From Prochlorococcus sp. AG-355-P07 (lineage in GTDB: Bacteria; Cyanobacteriota; Cyanobacteriia; PCC-6307; Cyanobiaceae), in assembly GCA_003280575.1 (NCBI GenBank), contig QCEN01000010.1, positions 1 through 60,590 of the forward strand: a DNA stretch of 60,590 nucleotides, in the 5' to 3' direction. Each line of letters begins with the position of its first letter. Position 1 is the first letter of the stretch. The position numbers and the translations under genes are program-made. The notes beneath the pieces are model-generated. The model saw only the letters and a list, made by a program, of their open reading frames with translations, searched no databases and was not told the DNA's origin. Shown one piece after another: positions 7,850 through 16,114 of the stretch.

Positions 7850-8167
7850 ATGACTTACTTATTCCTCTATATAGTTGGCATAATTTTAATATGGTGGACA
7901 TATCGTGTCGGTTGGCTTGAGGCGCTCAAAACAGTAATTAAAGTTATAGTTCCCTCAGCGCTTATTATTTTATTTAACATAAAAGCCGGAAGATTACTTT
8001 TTAAAAGTCCTGTAGTCGGTTTATTAAGCGCTTTGCCTACCTCTATTTTTATTTTTAGAGGTTCATTGCCTTTAGTTAGTTATATAAATAACTGGATTGA
8101 AAATAAACTAAATAAGTATGATGATTCGGAAGTTATAGATACTGATTCTGTGCCTTTAGATGATTAA
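7850..8167 (+). CDS. Conserved membrane protein
   Basis: A 105-residue protein with two or three helices (FLYIVGIILIWW, VIKVIVPSALIILF, a weaker one near 65-80) and an acidic tail (DDSEVIDTDSVPLDD). ATG start. It ends one base before the stop of the convergent gene. Function not recognised. Confidence 0.6.
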   Translation: MTYLFLYIVGIILIWWTYRVGWLEALKTVIKVIVPSALIILFNIKAGRLLFKSPVVGLLSALPTSIFIFRGSLPLVSYINNWIENKLNKYDDSEVIDTDSVPLDD

Positions 8168-8168
8168 T

Positions 8169-8561
8169 TTAATCAAATCCAAGAAATAATTCTTTGTGTA
8201 CAACAAGAACATCAAATAAAGTTGTGCCATGAATAGGACTTAATGGGATTTTGTCTATATTAAATGCTTCTGCGCAAATTAAATGAGCATCCCATTTTGT
8301 ATTGTGATCACTTATTTCAATTGACCAATCAATTACTTTTTTGAAATGATCTGGCATCTCCGAACCAATTTTTCTGCAAATTTGACATAGAACTGACAAA
8401 AGAGGAGGTTTTGATGGCCTTTTTAAATCTTTAATAAGACTAGGTTGTGTAAATATACTTGTATAACGGATGTAGTCTATCAATTCATATTCTTCTTTAG
8501 TAAGAGCTGCTTTATCTAATGCTCTTTCAAATTCGTCTATGGGGGTTATAGGCCTATCCAA
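8169..8561 (-). CDS. Conserved cyanobacterial hypothetical protein
   Basis: A 130-residue soluble, helical protein. It lies four bases downstream of tatA on the same strand and is probably cotranscribed with it. Four cysteines are spread through it (two near 58-61 in LCQICRK), perhaps a metal site. I know no function; the gene looks real from its well-formed start and conserved-looking ends. Confidence 0.65.
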   Translation of the reverse strand: MDRPITPIDEFERALDKAALTKEEYELIDYIRYTSIFTQPSLIKDLKRPSKPPLLSVLCQICRKIGSEMPDHFKKVIDWSIEISDHNTKWDAHLICAEAFNIDKIPLSPIHGTTLFDVLVVHKELFLGFD

Positions 8562-8565
8562 GATA

Positions 8566-8832
8566 TTATTTTTTGCTGTTTTCTGAATCTATTTTTTCTT
8601 GATTAATTTCATTGGTTTGATTGCTTTCTATAGATTTAGGAGATTCATCTTTATCTTCTTCGTTCATAACTTGGTCGATTTCATTTTGAAATTCATTCGA
8701 CGCTTTTTTAAGACTTTTCAAAGTTTTACCAAGCTGTTTTCCTAATTCTGGAAGCTTTTTTGGACCAAAAATTAAAAGAGCTAAGATAAGTATTACAGTA
8801 ACTTCAGGCAAACCTACGCCAAAAATATTCAT
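8566..8832 (-). CDS. tatA: Sec-independent translocase subunit TatA/E
   Basis: An 88-residue TatA-type pore subunit of the twin-arginine pathway, which moves folded proteins across the thylakoid or plasma membrane. It has a short N-terminal helix (PEVTVILILALLIFG), the diagnostic FGPKKLPELG hinge, an amphipathic helix (KTLKSLKKASNEF) and an acidic disordered tail. tatC is not in the window. Confidence 0.93.
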   Translation of the reverse strand: MNIFGVGLPEVTVILILALLIFGPKKLPELGKQLGKTLKSLKKASNEFQNEIDQVMNEEDKDESPKSIESNQTNEINQEKIDSENSKK

Positions 8833-9231
8833 AACTGATAACTATTTAATTAATTAGGAAATCTACTATTAAATATAGTCAAATCATGTGAAAATTTCAT
8901 TCTCGGAAAAGCTTTTTTAATATTAAAAAATTTTGAAAAATATTATTGTTATTAATACTCCTTTAAAGAAAACTAACCAAAGTAATTGATAATCACTCAA
9001 TTTTGATTTTTTTTGGTACCAATTTATGAGAGTTTTATGTTTATCTATTAATTTTCTCACCGAGATTATTTATTACTATCACTTATTTTATCTTAATTTC
9101 TTTTATTATTGTCCTATAGAAATCCAAGATTCTTCTCAAAATAGATTATTCTATTAAATTTAAATCTTTTCTTAATTAATTTTTTAATAAATTATTGAAA
9201 CTATTCGCTTAATATTTACTATTTAAAAAAA
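8833..9231. other. Long AT-rich intergenic stretch
   Basis: About 400 bases between the divergent tatA and the gene at 9232. It holds a 43-codon open frame (9026-9157) whose product looks like translated AT-rich noise. I see no convincing promoter, hairpin or RNA, though it must carry promoters for both flanking genes. Confidence 0.5.
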
Positions 9232-9471
9232 ATGAAGTACTTATTTGTTGTTTTTTACCTTTTTTTTCTAATTTATCCAGCTGAAGCTGTTACTACAAAA
9301 ATGTTTAAAGTATTGGATACGTGTGCAAGATATCGACTCGGTGAGATTAATGCTAATGAGGCTATAGAAAAACTAAAATTAAAATTAACGAATTCTTCCA
9401 CTAGTCAGCAAAAGGACCTAGTAAAAAAATATTGCTCAGTATTTACTCCAAATGAAAAAATTGAATTTTAA
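9232..9471 (+). CDS. Small secreted protein
   Basis: 79 residues with a clear signal peptide (MKYLFVVFYLFFLIYPAEA, cut predicted after AEA at about 19). The mature ~60-residue helical domain contains two cysteines (in DTCARY and KYCSVF) that could form a disulfide in the periplasm or thylakoid lumen. Function unknown. Confidence 0.6.
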   Translation: MKYLFVVFYLFFLIYPAEAVTTKMFKVLDTCARYRLGEINANEAIEKLKLKLTNSSTSQQKDLVKKYCSVFTPNEKIEF

Positions 9472-9487
9472 TCTTAGCTATACATAT

Positions 9488-9622
9488 TTAATTATTCTTT
9501 TTTGAATAATCTTTAGCTTTTTTTCGTATTTCTTTAACTTTCTTAAAATTATTTGTTTTTAAATTAAAAATAACTCCTAAAAAAAGAAGAAGAAATAAAA
9601 AAATATAAATTATTAATTCCAT
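9488..9622 (-). CDS. Small single-helix membrane protein
   Basis: A 44-residue ORF with an N-terminal helix (IIYIFLFLLLFLGVIF) and a strongly basic tail (KKVKEIRKKAKDYSKKNN), hence N-out/C-in topology. ATG start. It is convergent with the secreted-protein gene. Function unknown. Confidence 0.45.
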   Translation of the reverse strand: MELIIYIFLFLLLFLGVIFNLKTNNFKKVKEIRKKAKDYSKKNN

Positions 9623-9772
9623 ATTATTGAATTTACAAGTCCACCCTAGTTTATTTCAATAATTTTTTAGTATCTTTTAAAACAAAAAAACTGACTTTAA
9701 TATTAGCTATTTACTTTGATGGCCACAATAAAAACACATTAACCTCTAATATGGAACTTTATAAGAACTGTT

Positions 9773-10222
9773 GTGCAGATTGGAGATAAAATTCCAGAAT
9801 TTTCTTTACTGGATCAAAATGGAGTTAAAAGATCAAATAATGGATTAAAAAGTCCCCTTGTTTTGTTTTTTTATCCAAAAGATGATACGCCTGGTTGCAC
9901 TATAGAAGTTTGTGGATTTAGAGATAAATATGACTTATTTAAAGTATTAGGTGCGCAAGTTTGGGGAGTAAGTAATGGAAGTACCTCAAGTCATTTGGCA
10001 TTTGCTAATAAAAATAAATTACAATATCCACTACTTTGCGACACAAATGACTCTCTTAGGAAAACTTTTAAAGTTCCTAAAGTATTAGGTTTTATGGATG
10101 GTAGGGTAACTTACGTTATTGATCGCAAAGGGACAGTTAGGCATATTTTTAGAGATTTATTGAATGGTCCTGAACACATTAAAGAGGCTATTAGAGTACT
10201 TAAGGAAATTCAAAATCAATAA
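9773..10222 (+). CDS. bcp: Peroxiredoxin Q / Bcp
   Basis: A 149-residue thiol peroxidase that reduces hydrogen and organic peroxides using thioredoxin. The catalytic motif is YPKDDTPGCTIEVCGFRD: peroxidatic Cys42 with the resolving Cys47 five residues later, as in PrxQ. The length is standard. The start is GTG; the alignment with the family supports it, since the IPEF/SLLDQNG strand follows at once. Confidence 0.93.
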   Translation: MQIGDKIPEFSLLDQNGVKRSNNGLKSPLVLFFYPKDDTPGCTIEVCGFRDKYDLFKVLGAQVWGVSNGSTSSHLAFANKNKLQYPLLCDTNDSLRKTFKVPKVLGFMDGRVTYVIDRKGTVRHIFRDLLNGPEHIKEAIRVLKEIQNQ

Positions 10223-10288
10223 ATTTTTATTCAAAGAATTTTAGATTAATAACTTTTGTTTTATTATGGTTTCAGCTTTTTTTAATAT

Positions 10289-10561
10289 ATGAAGAAAATG
10301 GGAATGCAAGCTGTTGATCTTGCTATTCAAAATGGAGTGGATCTTGACGGTACTCCAATCCCTCAAAAAATGCTAGATCTATACAATAGGATTATGGATG
10401 AGGAGAATAAAAGACAACGGAGTGGTGTTAAAAAATCCATGAGAAATAGATGCGTAAAAACGGGTTCTAAGCATTTTGATAAAGAAACATTGAATCAATT
10501 ATTAATAGACTCGGGATGGGAAGGTCTTAAAGAAAAGGAAATTCTATTTTTTTATAACTAA
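10289..10561 (+). CDS. Conserved hypothetical protein
   Basis: A 90-residue soluble protein starting MKKMGMQAVDLAIQNGVDLDGTPIP, with a basic middle (RQRSGVKKSMRNR) and two cysteine-free ends. The PIPQKMLDLY segment and C-terminal LIDSGWEGL look conserved. It follows bcp by 66 bases on the same strand and may share its transcript. No function recognised. Confidence 0.6.
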   Translation: MKKMGMQAVDLAIQNGVDLDGTPIPQKMLDLYNRIMDEENKRQRSGVKKSMRNRCVKTGSKHFDKETLNQLLIDSGWEGLKEKEILFFYN

Positions 10562-10661
10562 AAAAAATTTTAGATTATCTTAAAAATTATATATGGGAAT
10601 TTTTTACTTAAATTAAAAAACTTAGAACTAATAAAATATTTTTTAGATCTAATTTTTTAAA

Positions 10662-11006
10662 TTATTTAAACCATCCTTTTTTGGTAGTGGAAATTATTTT
10701 CTCTTTTTCAGCTTTTGTTTTATTACTTGCTTTTTTGAAAGCCAAGTTGGCTTCTATAACTGTAACTATTGATATGAAAAAAAGACCAGAAATTCCAATA
10801 ATTTGTTCATTTTGAGAAGGCTCTGAATCACCTTGTAAAAAAATACCTAAAGCGAACCAAGCAGTACTAGCAGTGAGGGTAAAAAAATAGGGTTTCCATC
10901 TTCTTTGATATAAGTAACCCGATCCTAAACCAGGAAGAAAATTTAAAAAAGATGCAACCCACCCTTTTGAAGATGCAAGTATTTCGTCTCTTGAGGGATA
11001 AGACAT
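10662..11006 (-). CDS. Conserved membrane protein, TM2-like
   Basis: A 114-residue protein with about three helices. The FLPGLGSGYLYQRRW segment resembles the start of TM2-like proteins (helix, Gly-rich turn, Tyr, basic residues). The N-terminus is cytoplasmic-looking (MSYPSRDEI) and the tail is Lys-rich. It probably shares a transcript with the mini-gene just upstream (11012-11116). Function unknown. Confidence 0.6.
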   Translation of the reverse strand: MSYPSRDEILASSKGWVASFLNFLPGLGSGYLYQRRWKPYFFTLTASTAWFALGIFLQGDSEPSQNEQIIGISGLFFISIVTVIEANLAFKKASNKTKAEKEKIISTTKKGWFK

Positions 11007-11011
11007 TTATA

Positions 11012-11116
11012 TTAGGTATTAATTAAATGCGAATTTATATAAGCAAAGGATATTGCTGCACAGATTACCCAACTAAAAGGTAAAAACATTCTTATTTTTT
11101 CTTTATTATTGTTCAT
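11012..11116 (-). CDS. Small single-helix membrane protein
   Basis: A 34-residue ORF (MNNNKEKIRMF start) with one helix (LPFSWVICAAISFAY). Its stop lies five bases before the ATG of the TM2-like gene, so the two are probably translated from one mRNA. Function unknown. Confidence 0.5.
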   Translation of the reverse strand: MNNNKEKIRMFLPFSWVICAAISFAYINSHLINT

Positions 11117-11184
11117 TTTTTAATTATGGAAAATATTTTTAAAATCTGTGGATTAATAGATAACTTAAAACTATAAGAATTAAA

Positions 11185-11207
11185 AAAGACGGTTTTTAAC
11201 CGTCTTT
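11185..11207 (-). terminator. Intrinsic terminator
   Basis: A perfect 10-bp stem (AAAGACGGTT/AACCGTCTTT) with a 3-base loop. Read on the minus strand it is followed by a run of six T. It ends transcription of the coiled-coil gene at 11235-11471. Confidence 0.8.
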
Positions 11208-11234
11208 GAAAAAAGTAATTTCTCTAAAAATAAA

Positions 11235-11471
11235 TTATTTATCTTTTGAGGCTGAGAGTACTTTAAGTTCTTTTTTTACTTCTTTTTCTCTCTCTTCAAG
11301 ATGTTTTAGTTGAGCTTTAAAAGCATCTTCAAGTCTTACTTTTTGTGTCGTAATTTCATCAAGCTCTTCTTGATGTTGGTTTTTCTTTAACTCCTTCATT
11401 TCACTATCGGAAATAACATATACAGGGCGATATGAAGGTGTTTCAAAAAGAAGATCAAACATTGAATACAT
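11235..11471 (-). CDS. Coiled-coil conserved protein
   Basis: A 78-residue protein. A short N-terminal part (MYSMFDLLFETPSYRPVYVISD) is followed by a long charged helix (about residues 25-72, rich in E/K/Q with heptad-like spacing) that should form a coiled coil. It has its own terminator. I recall relatives in marine picocyanobacteria but no function. Confidence 0.65.
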   Translation of the reverse strand: MYSMFDLLFETPSYRPVYVISDSEMKELKKNQHQEELDEITTQKVRLEDAFKAQLKHLEEREKEVKKELKVLSASKDK

Positions 11472-11675
11472 AAGTGACCTTTGAATTAGTACAAATTAAA
11501 TATCTGATAATTCTTTGAAATATGAAAGGATAAATACCGAAGATATTGATACGGCAAATACACCGAATTTCGGTTTACCTAACTTAACCGCCCAGTATTT
11601 ACCGATCGAATTTTAAGGTATGTTTTAAAGTATTAAGGACATGATTCTAAAGATCTAAATCAAAAAGAACTAAAA

Positions 11676-12104
11676 ATGGATTTAAAAATTACTAAAACAT
11701 TAGTAATCCCATCCAACGAAATTAAGTGGCGATTTTCCAGATCCTCCGGTCCTGGAGGACAAAATGTAAATAAAATTGAAAGCAGAGTAGAGATTATTTT
11801 TAATTTAGAAGATTCCAAAGTATTAAATGATTACCAGAAAGAAATTCTTAAGAGAAACTTGAAAAATAAATTAGTGAATAATAGCTTACGTTTAGCGGTT
11901 CAAGAACACAGAAATCAATTATTAAATAGGCAGCTAGCTTTAATGAAATTTAGTTCAATAATAAAAAATGCTTTAAATAAACCTTTTAAATTAAGAAAAT
12001 ATACACAACCCACTAAAGCATCACAAAAGAAAAGAGTTGAGGTTAAGAAAAAACGTGGCGAATTGAAAAAAAGTAGACAAAAAGAAAAAACATATCAAAT
12101 ATGA
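11676..12104 (+). CDS. arfB: Peptidyl-tRNA hydrolase ArfB (YaeJ-like)
   Basis: A 142-residue release-factor homologue that hydrolyses peptidyl-tRNA on ribosomes stalled without a stop codon. The catalytic GGQ sits in FSRSSGPGGQNVNKIESRV (about residues 20-38). The C-terminal ~35 residues are very basic (KKRVEVKKKRGELKKSR), as needed to enter the empty mRNA channel. Domains 1 and 2 of full release factors are absent, as expected. Confidence 0.9.
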   Translation: MDLKITKTLVIPSNEIKWRFSRSSGPGGQNVNKIESRVEIIFNLEDSKVLNDYQKEILKRNLKNKLVNNSLRLAVQEHRNQLLNRQLALMKFSSIIKNALNKPFKLRKYTQPTKASQKKRVEVKKKRGELKKSRQKEKTYQI

Positions 12105-12176
12105 ATAAACTAAATAAATATTTCCATCGCAAATTGTAAGGAAAGCATATTATTAATTTAATTTCATTTTGGTTTA

Positions 12177-12425
12177 TTGAATACAACTAATGATTTCTGG
12201 TTAATTGACTCCAATTTTGTAGGGGTGATGCGTTTCTACAAAGATAGAGATAATTCTGATAAATCTATTGATTATATGTTTATTGAAGAAGGAATTATTA
12301 TGGGAATTCATGGAGAAAATCCTCCATTAATGAAAACTAGAAAAAAAATTGTTATTGAAGAAGCAAGATTATTATGGCAAAAATTGTTAAATGAAGGTTG
12401 GCAAAAAACTAATAAAAAATGGTGA
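12177..12425 (+). CDS. DUF1651 family protein
   Basis: An 82-residue protein, TTG start, with the DUF1651 pattern of marine picocyanobacteria: GVMRFYKD, then a YMFIEEGIIMG strand, GENPPLMKTRKKI, and a closing EARLLWQKLLNEGWQ. The family occurs in many copies in these genomes and has no known function. Confidence 0.7.
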   Translation: MNTTNDFWLIDSNFVGVMRFYKDRDNSDKSIDYMFIEEGIIMGIHGENPPLMKTRKKIVIEEARLLWQKLLNEGWQKTNKKW

Positions 12426-12447
12426 GGAACTTCTACAAAAATTTTTT

Positions 12448-12618
12448 TTAATTTAAGAAAGTAAATGAACCTTTAGGGTATAGCTTGGAAATTTTTTCCT
12501 GTTGCCAATATTTCTTTTTTTTGACGTCGTTTTCATATCTTCTCAACATCATTAGATAGTTTGTAACTCCAAAAATTATTAAAAACACAATAAATCTTAT
12601 TCCTGCATCAAAGTTCAT
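12448..12618 (-). CDS. Small membrane protein
   Basis: 56 residues if started at the ATG at 12618 (MNFDAGIRF); a longer frame to 12660 adds an unlikely segment. One helix (IRFIVFLIIFGVTNYLMML) is followed by a basic, polar tail. Convergent with the DUF1651 gene. Not recognised. Confidence 0.5.
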   Translation of the reverse strand: MNFDAGIRFIVFLIIFGVTNYLMMLRRYENDVKKKKYWQQEKISKLYPKGSFTFLN

Positions 12619-12680
12619 ATGAATATTAAGCTTTATTTTAATCTGACAATTACTAATCAAAAATCAATCGGTATTTATAT

Positions 12681-13541
12681 CTAATTAATACTTCTATTAA
12701 AAATCTTTTTTGATTGTACGGTATAAAAAATACATAATAAAAGTAATATTAAAATTGCACTAAAGCTTCCGATTGGGTTTGGAATATTTTGTGTAAAAGG
12801 CCCTGCTAAAAAAGAAGGTGTATTTTCTTTGAATTCTATTAATCCGTTATTTAATAAAAACCAAATACCCACTAGTCCTCCATGAATTCCTATGCAATTC
12901 CATAAAGAACCTTTATCTCTAATTTTTACTAATGATAGAAATATCCCAAGTAAAATAAATCCCAAACGTAATCCTACTATGTTCCAAAAGATCTCATTTG
13001 ATATATTATGAACCAAGCTAAAAATTATAGCTTGTAAAGCTATTGATATTTTTGTGCCATATTCAAATTTTAATTCTTCTAGTAACCAGCCTCTAAAAAT
13101 TATTTCCTCTGCGAATCCAACACCTAATCCCAGAAGAATAGAATTTAATAATATTATTGGCGAGAATTCACCTATCCAAGAAATATAATTTTTTTGCAAT
13201 AGTGGTACCAGAATTAGAATTATTAAAACTAAAGCAAATAAAATACCTTGTGAAAAATTGAAAAAGTTTTTCAAGAATTTTTCTTTTGTTATCCCAAGAA
13301 GTATCCAAGCACTTGATTTGTTATGTTTGATATAAAACCAATATGGGAGTAAAAAGATAAAAAGTAAGAAAGTAATAATAGTACCAATTAATGATAAATT
13401 ATCTTTTTCAAAATTAAACAATAAAAGTGGCTGAGATAAAGCCCAGCCAATGCCATAAAGAATAGGAATAAAAAATATAGTGGATAAAAATCTTGGTCTT
13501 AAAAGAAAAAAACTTCTAATTAGTATCATTAAATTTTTCAT
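12681..13541 (-). CDS. CPBP family intramembrane metalloprotease
   Basis: A 286-residue protein with about eight helices. It carries the CPBP (Abi/CAAX protease-like) signature: the double glutamate in GFAEEIIFRGWLLEEL, an FSLVHNI histidine motif further on, and a third block near the C-terminus. Family members cleave prenylated or membrane proteins, and some give bacteriocin self-immunity. No toxin gene is visible nearby, so the target is unknown. Confidence 0.85.
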   Translation of the reverse strand: MKNLMILIRSFFLLRPRFLSTIFFIPILYGIGWALSQPLLLFNFEKDNLSLIGTIITFLLFIFLLPYWFYIKHNKSSAWILLGITKEKFLKNFFNFSQGILFALVLIILILVPLLQKNYISWIGEFSPIILLNSILLGLGVGFAEEIIFRGWLLEELKFEYGTKISIALQAIIFSLVHNISNEIFWNIVGLRLGFILLGIFLSLVKIRDKGSLWNCIGIHGGLVGIWFLLNNGLIEFKENTPSFLAGPFTQNIPNPIGSFSAILILLLLCIFYTVQSKKIFNRSIN

Positions 13542-13558
13542 TTTACGTTGAATATTAA

Positions 13559-13756
13559 TTAACCCCAGCCTTTGCCTTTTATTATTCTAACTACTTGTTC
13601 AAAAAGTTTTAGCTTTTTCTTTTTACTATAATTTATGTTTTTTGAAAGATTAGATAAATCTTTATAAAATTGCCGAGTTATTTTATCTTCTCTATCACTA
13701 GGCCATAGTAAGCCTGAGCCCTCTTCATATTCTTCTTTATATCTTTCTTTATTCAA
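13559..13756 (-). CDS. Small charged hypothetical protein
   Basis: A 65-residue soluble protein with an acidic/basic N-terminus (KERYKEEYEEGSG), LLWPSDREDKITRQFY, and a Lys-rich tail ending KGKGWG. It lies 17 bases upstream of the CPBP gene on the same strand and is likely cotranscribed. Not recognised. Confidence 0.55.
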   Translation of the reverse strand: MNKERYKEEYEEGSGLLWPSDREDKITRQFYKDLSNLSKNINYSKKKKLKLFEQVVRIIKGKGWG

Positions 13757-13845
13757 ATTTTTTTTATATCGTAATAATTTAAATTTTACTTATTGCAAAT
13801 GCTTAAAAGTGATGTTTATTAAATTTGTGTATTTATTTAAAATTT

Positions 13846-13935
13846 ATGCTGATTAATCTTTCAACTTTAGTTTTTACATTATTATCTCCATTGCTTATTT
13901 TTGCAGTAATAGTATCGGTTTACTTATTTCATTAG
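13846..13935 (+). CDS. Tiny membrane peptide
   Basis: A 29-residue ORF almost entirely hydrophobic (MLINLSTLVF, then LLIFAVIVSVYLF, ending H). It is a candidate single-pass subunit or regulatory peptide. Its length means chance occurrence in AT-rich DNA cannot be excluded. Confidence 0.4.
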   Translation: MLINLSTLVFTLLSPLLIFAVIVSVYLFH

Positions 13936-13963
13936 GAAGTATTTACAAATAAACTTTATTAAG

Positions 13964-14059
13964 TTAAGGGTGTATTATGCCTACTTTTTCTAATGCAAAT
14001 GATAAAACTGCAATTACAGCCATTAGTGTTAAGATCTTGTTCTTTTTGATGAAATCCAT
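13964..14059 (-). CDS. Small membrane protein, MDFI(S/K)KN type
   Basis: A 31-residue ORF starting MDFIKKNKILTL, with one helix (MAVIAVLSFAL) and a short polar end (EKVGIIHP). The N-terminus matches that of the small protein at 6772-6882. It sits opposite a longer plus-strand open frame that is very probably its shadow. Function unknown. Confidence 0.5.
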   Translation of the reverse strand: MDFIKKNKILTLMAVIAVLSFALEKVGIIHP

Positions 14060-14130
14060 AATGCATATTAATAATCTTTTTATTAAATTCTTATATAAAA
14101 TAAATTATTATAATCATTATAACAATTACA

Positions 14131-14271
14131 ATGAAACCCATTTATTTAGGAGATTTAGTTCCCTCAATAGCTTCTTATAAAAAGATAATTGAAAAATATG
14201 ATAAAGGTATAAAAGAAGGGGAATTTTATGAAGAACCCATTGGAGGAGATTTTAATTACCCTGATTGGTAA
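14131..14271 (+). CDS. Small soluble hypothetical protein
   Basis: A 46-residue protein (MKPIYLGDLVPSI start), helical and charged in the middle, with a C-terminal EEPIGGDFNYPDW patch. It ends two bases before the ATG of the next gene, so the two are translationally close-coupled. Not recognised. Confidence 0.5.
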   Translation: MKPIYLGDLVPSIASYKKIIEKYDKGIKEGEFYEEPIGGDFNYPDW

Positions 14272-14273
14272 AT

Positions 14274-14456
14274 ATGCTTACTACAAAAATAACTTTTGCC
14301 TTGGCAGATTGGATTAGAGAGTGGCGTAAGTGCCGGGATAAGAATCCTTCTATTTATGAGTGTGTAAAATTTGTTCAGTGGAAATTAGAAGATTATAAAC
14401 TTTCTGATAGTGATAAAAGAATAATTGAATCTATTTTGCTTTATGAATCTGAATAA
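14274..14456 (+). CDS. Small conserved hypothetical protein
   Basis: 60 residues from the ATG at 14274; a TTG at 14265 would overlap the previous gene. It is a helical protein with tryptophans (ADWIREWRKCRDK, then FVQWKLEDYKL). Probable two-gene unit with 14131-14271. Function unknown. Confidence 0.55.
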   Translation: MLTTKITFALADWIREWRKCRDKNPSIYECVKFVQWKLEDYKLSDSDKRIIESILLYESE

Positions 14457-14591
14457 ATAAGGGATTATAGACTTTAATTTTTATATTTATCTATAAAAAA
14501 CAAAGGATCATTAAAATCCTCTTACAAATTAAGAAAAAAGTAAATCAGCATATTTACGGATTTACTGAAAATATAAAAAGGAGTAATTTAT

Positions 14592-14892
14592 AAATGTTGA
14601 GTTCGGAGGCAATCTAAATGATTGATAGTCCGCCTGAAATTTAGCAAATTCCAAAATATAGGAAGCGTATTCCTGAGAATGGGATTATTCGAAAATTAAA
14701 GTTCAATCAATTAGTCTGATAAGACTTCGCTTTATAATTACTAGCGACAATAGGGACTGAAATTATCGAGAGAAATCCCCGAATTCACGTATTCTAGGTT
14801 TATGAGTAAATAGACTTTAAAATATGTAATTTTATATCCTGAAAGAAGGAAATCAAATATTAAAAAGGACTGTACAAGCAGTCCTTTTTTTG
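14592..14892 (+). ncRNA. Candidate structured RNA
   Basis: The ~500-base gap before pip contains no convincing ORF. It is richer in G and C than other spacers here and full of short complementary segments: CAATC/GATTG (14620-14634), CTAAAT/ATTTAG flanking it (to 14644), AGGAA/TTCCT (14660-14674), and GGGA/TCCC (about 14753-14779). It ends in a strong terminator. This is what a free-standing small RNA, or a long regulated leader ended by a terminator, would look like. It does not match tmRNA, RNase P, SRP or 6S RNA motifs that I know. The 5' end is a guess. Confidence 0.4.
14862..14892 (+). terminator. Strong intrinsic terminator
   Basis: Perfect 11-bp stem (AAAAAGGACTG/CAGTCCTTTTT), loop TACAAG, then a T run. 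It ends the candidate RNA 75 bases before the start of pip, so pip needs its own promoter or read-through. Confidence 0.88.
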
Positions 14893-14966
14893 TTTGACAA
14901 ATTTCTTCTAAATTAGACTTCTTTTTGGATAATATGGATTAATAAAGTGATTAAAAATATTTCAAA

Positions 14967-15917
14967 ATGAAAGATCAAGTCTTGTTTCCAAAAATTGCAG
15001 TACGTGAAAAGGGTTTTTTACAAGTAAGTGATATTCATACTATTTATTGGGAAAGATCTGGTAATCCAAATGGCAAAAAAATTCTTGTTATTCATGGAGG
15101 TCCAGGAGGAGGAAGTCAACCAAGATATAGAAGATACTTTGACCCAGATAAATTCGATATTATTCAATTTGACCAAAGAGGTTGCGGTTCTTCAACTCCC
15201 TTCTCCGAATTAAAAGAAAATACGACCAATCATTTAGTTGATGATATTGAGAAATTAAGGATTCTTTTAAAAATAGATACTTGGCATTTGTTTGGTGGAT
15301 CTTGGGGCTCAACACTTTCACTTATATATGCGATTAAAAATCCCTCAAGAGTTATCAGCTTAACTTTGCGAGGAATATTTTTATGTAGAAAGTTTGAATT
15401 ATTGTGGTTCTATCAATATGGTGCAAGTGAGATATTCCCAGATGAATTTGAAGAATATATTTCTGTAATACCAAAAGAAGAAAGAAATGATTTAATAAGT
15501 TCTTTTTATAAATATCTAACATCATCAGATGCAAATCTTAGATCAAAAGCAGCAGCAGCTTGGACAAAATGGGAACTCTCTACAAGTCATTTAATAAATA
15601 AAAAATTTGATTTTGATAAGTCTGAAGTTAATTCTTTTTCTGATGCCTTTGCAAGGATCGAATGTCATTATTTTATTAATAATATTTTCTTAGAAGATGA
15701 TTTTATTTTGAAAAATATAAAAACAATAGAATCGATTCCAACAAAAATAATTCAAGGTAGGTATGACGTTGTTTGTCCTGTTAGAAGCGCTTGGGATCTA
15801 AATAAGAAATTAAAGAATTCTGAATTAATTATTGTTAATGATGCTGGTCATTCAATGAGTGAAAAGGGCATTACTAAAGAATTAATAAAAGCTGTAAAAG
15901 GAATTCAAAATCTCTAA
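14967..15917 (+). CDS. pip: Proline iminopeptidase
   Basis: A 316-residue alpha/beta hydrolase that removes N-terminal proline from peptides in the cytoplasm. It shows the HGGPGGGSQP oxyanion motif (about 43-52), the GGSWGS nucleophile elbow with Ser112, FDQRGCGSS, the acid in GRYDVVCP and the catalytic His in AGHSMSE. All three catalytic groups are present and the length is standard for the family. Confidence 0.93.
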   Translation: MKDQVLFPKIAVREKGFLQVSDIHTIYWERSGNPNGKKILVIHGGPGGGSQPRYRRYFDPDKFDIIQFDQRGCGSSTPFSELKENTTNHLVDDIEKLRILLKIDTWHLFGGSWGSTLSLIYAIKNPSRVISLTLRGIFLCRKFELLWFYQYGASEIFPDEFEEYISVIPKEERNDLISSFYKYLTSSDANLRSKAAAAWTKWELSTSHLINKKFDFDKSEVNSFSDAFARIECHYFINNIFLEDDFILKNIKTIESIPTKIIQGRYDVVCPVRSAWDLNKKLKNSELIIVNDAGHSMSEKGITKELIKAVKGIQNL

Positions 15918-15940
15918 AAGAGAGAATATTCCTTTAAAAA

Positions 15941-16114
15941 TTAAAGGCCATTATCTTCAATATTTTGTGCAATACTCCTAAGAAGTTCGACGATATCAGA
16001 ATCTTCGCATTGAGTATCTTCTTTGAGCAAAATGCACTCGTCTCTAATACTTACATTAGTACTCCACCATATACCAGAACTATTGGTATCGTCCCATTGA
16101 AATCTTTCAGACAT
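15941..16114 (-). CDS. Small acidic hypothetical protein
   Basis: A 57-residue ORF starting MSERFQWDDTNSSGIWW, with two cysteines (RDECILL, TQCEDS) and an acidic C-terminus. It is convergent with pip, 23 bases apart. Coding is supported by even codon use and few rare features. No function known. Confidence 0.5.
   Translation of the reverse strand: MSERFQWDDTNSSGIWWSTNVSIRDECILLKEDTQCEDSDIVELLRSIAQNIEDNGL

Noticed and set aside
9026-9157. 43-codon frame in the tatA spacer
   Set aside because: It encodes a Tyr/Phe/Leu-rich product typical of AT-rich noise, with no start signal or conserved look.
13977-14180. 67-codon plus-strand frame
   Set aside because: It lies opposite the MDFIKKN mini-protein and its tail is low-complexity Asn/Tyr/His; probably a shadow.
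14592-14892. tmRNA, RNase P, SRP or 6S RNA
   Set aside because: None of their signature sequences is present, so only a generic structured-RNA call is made.
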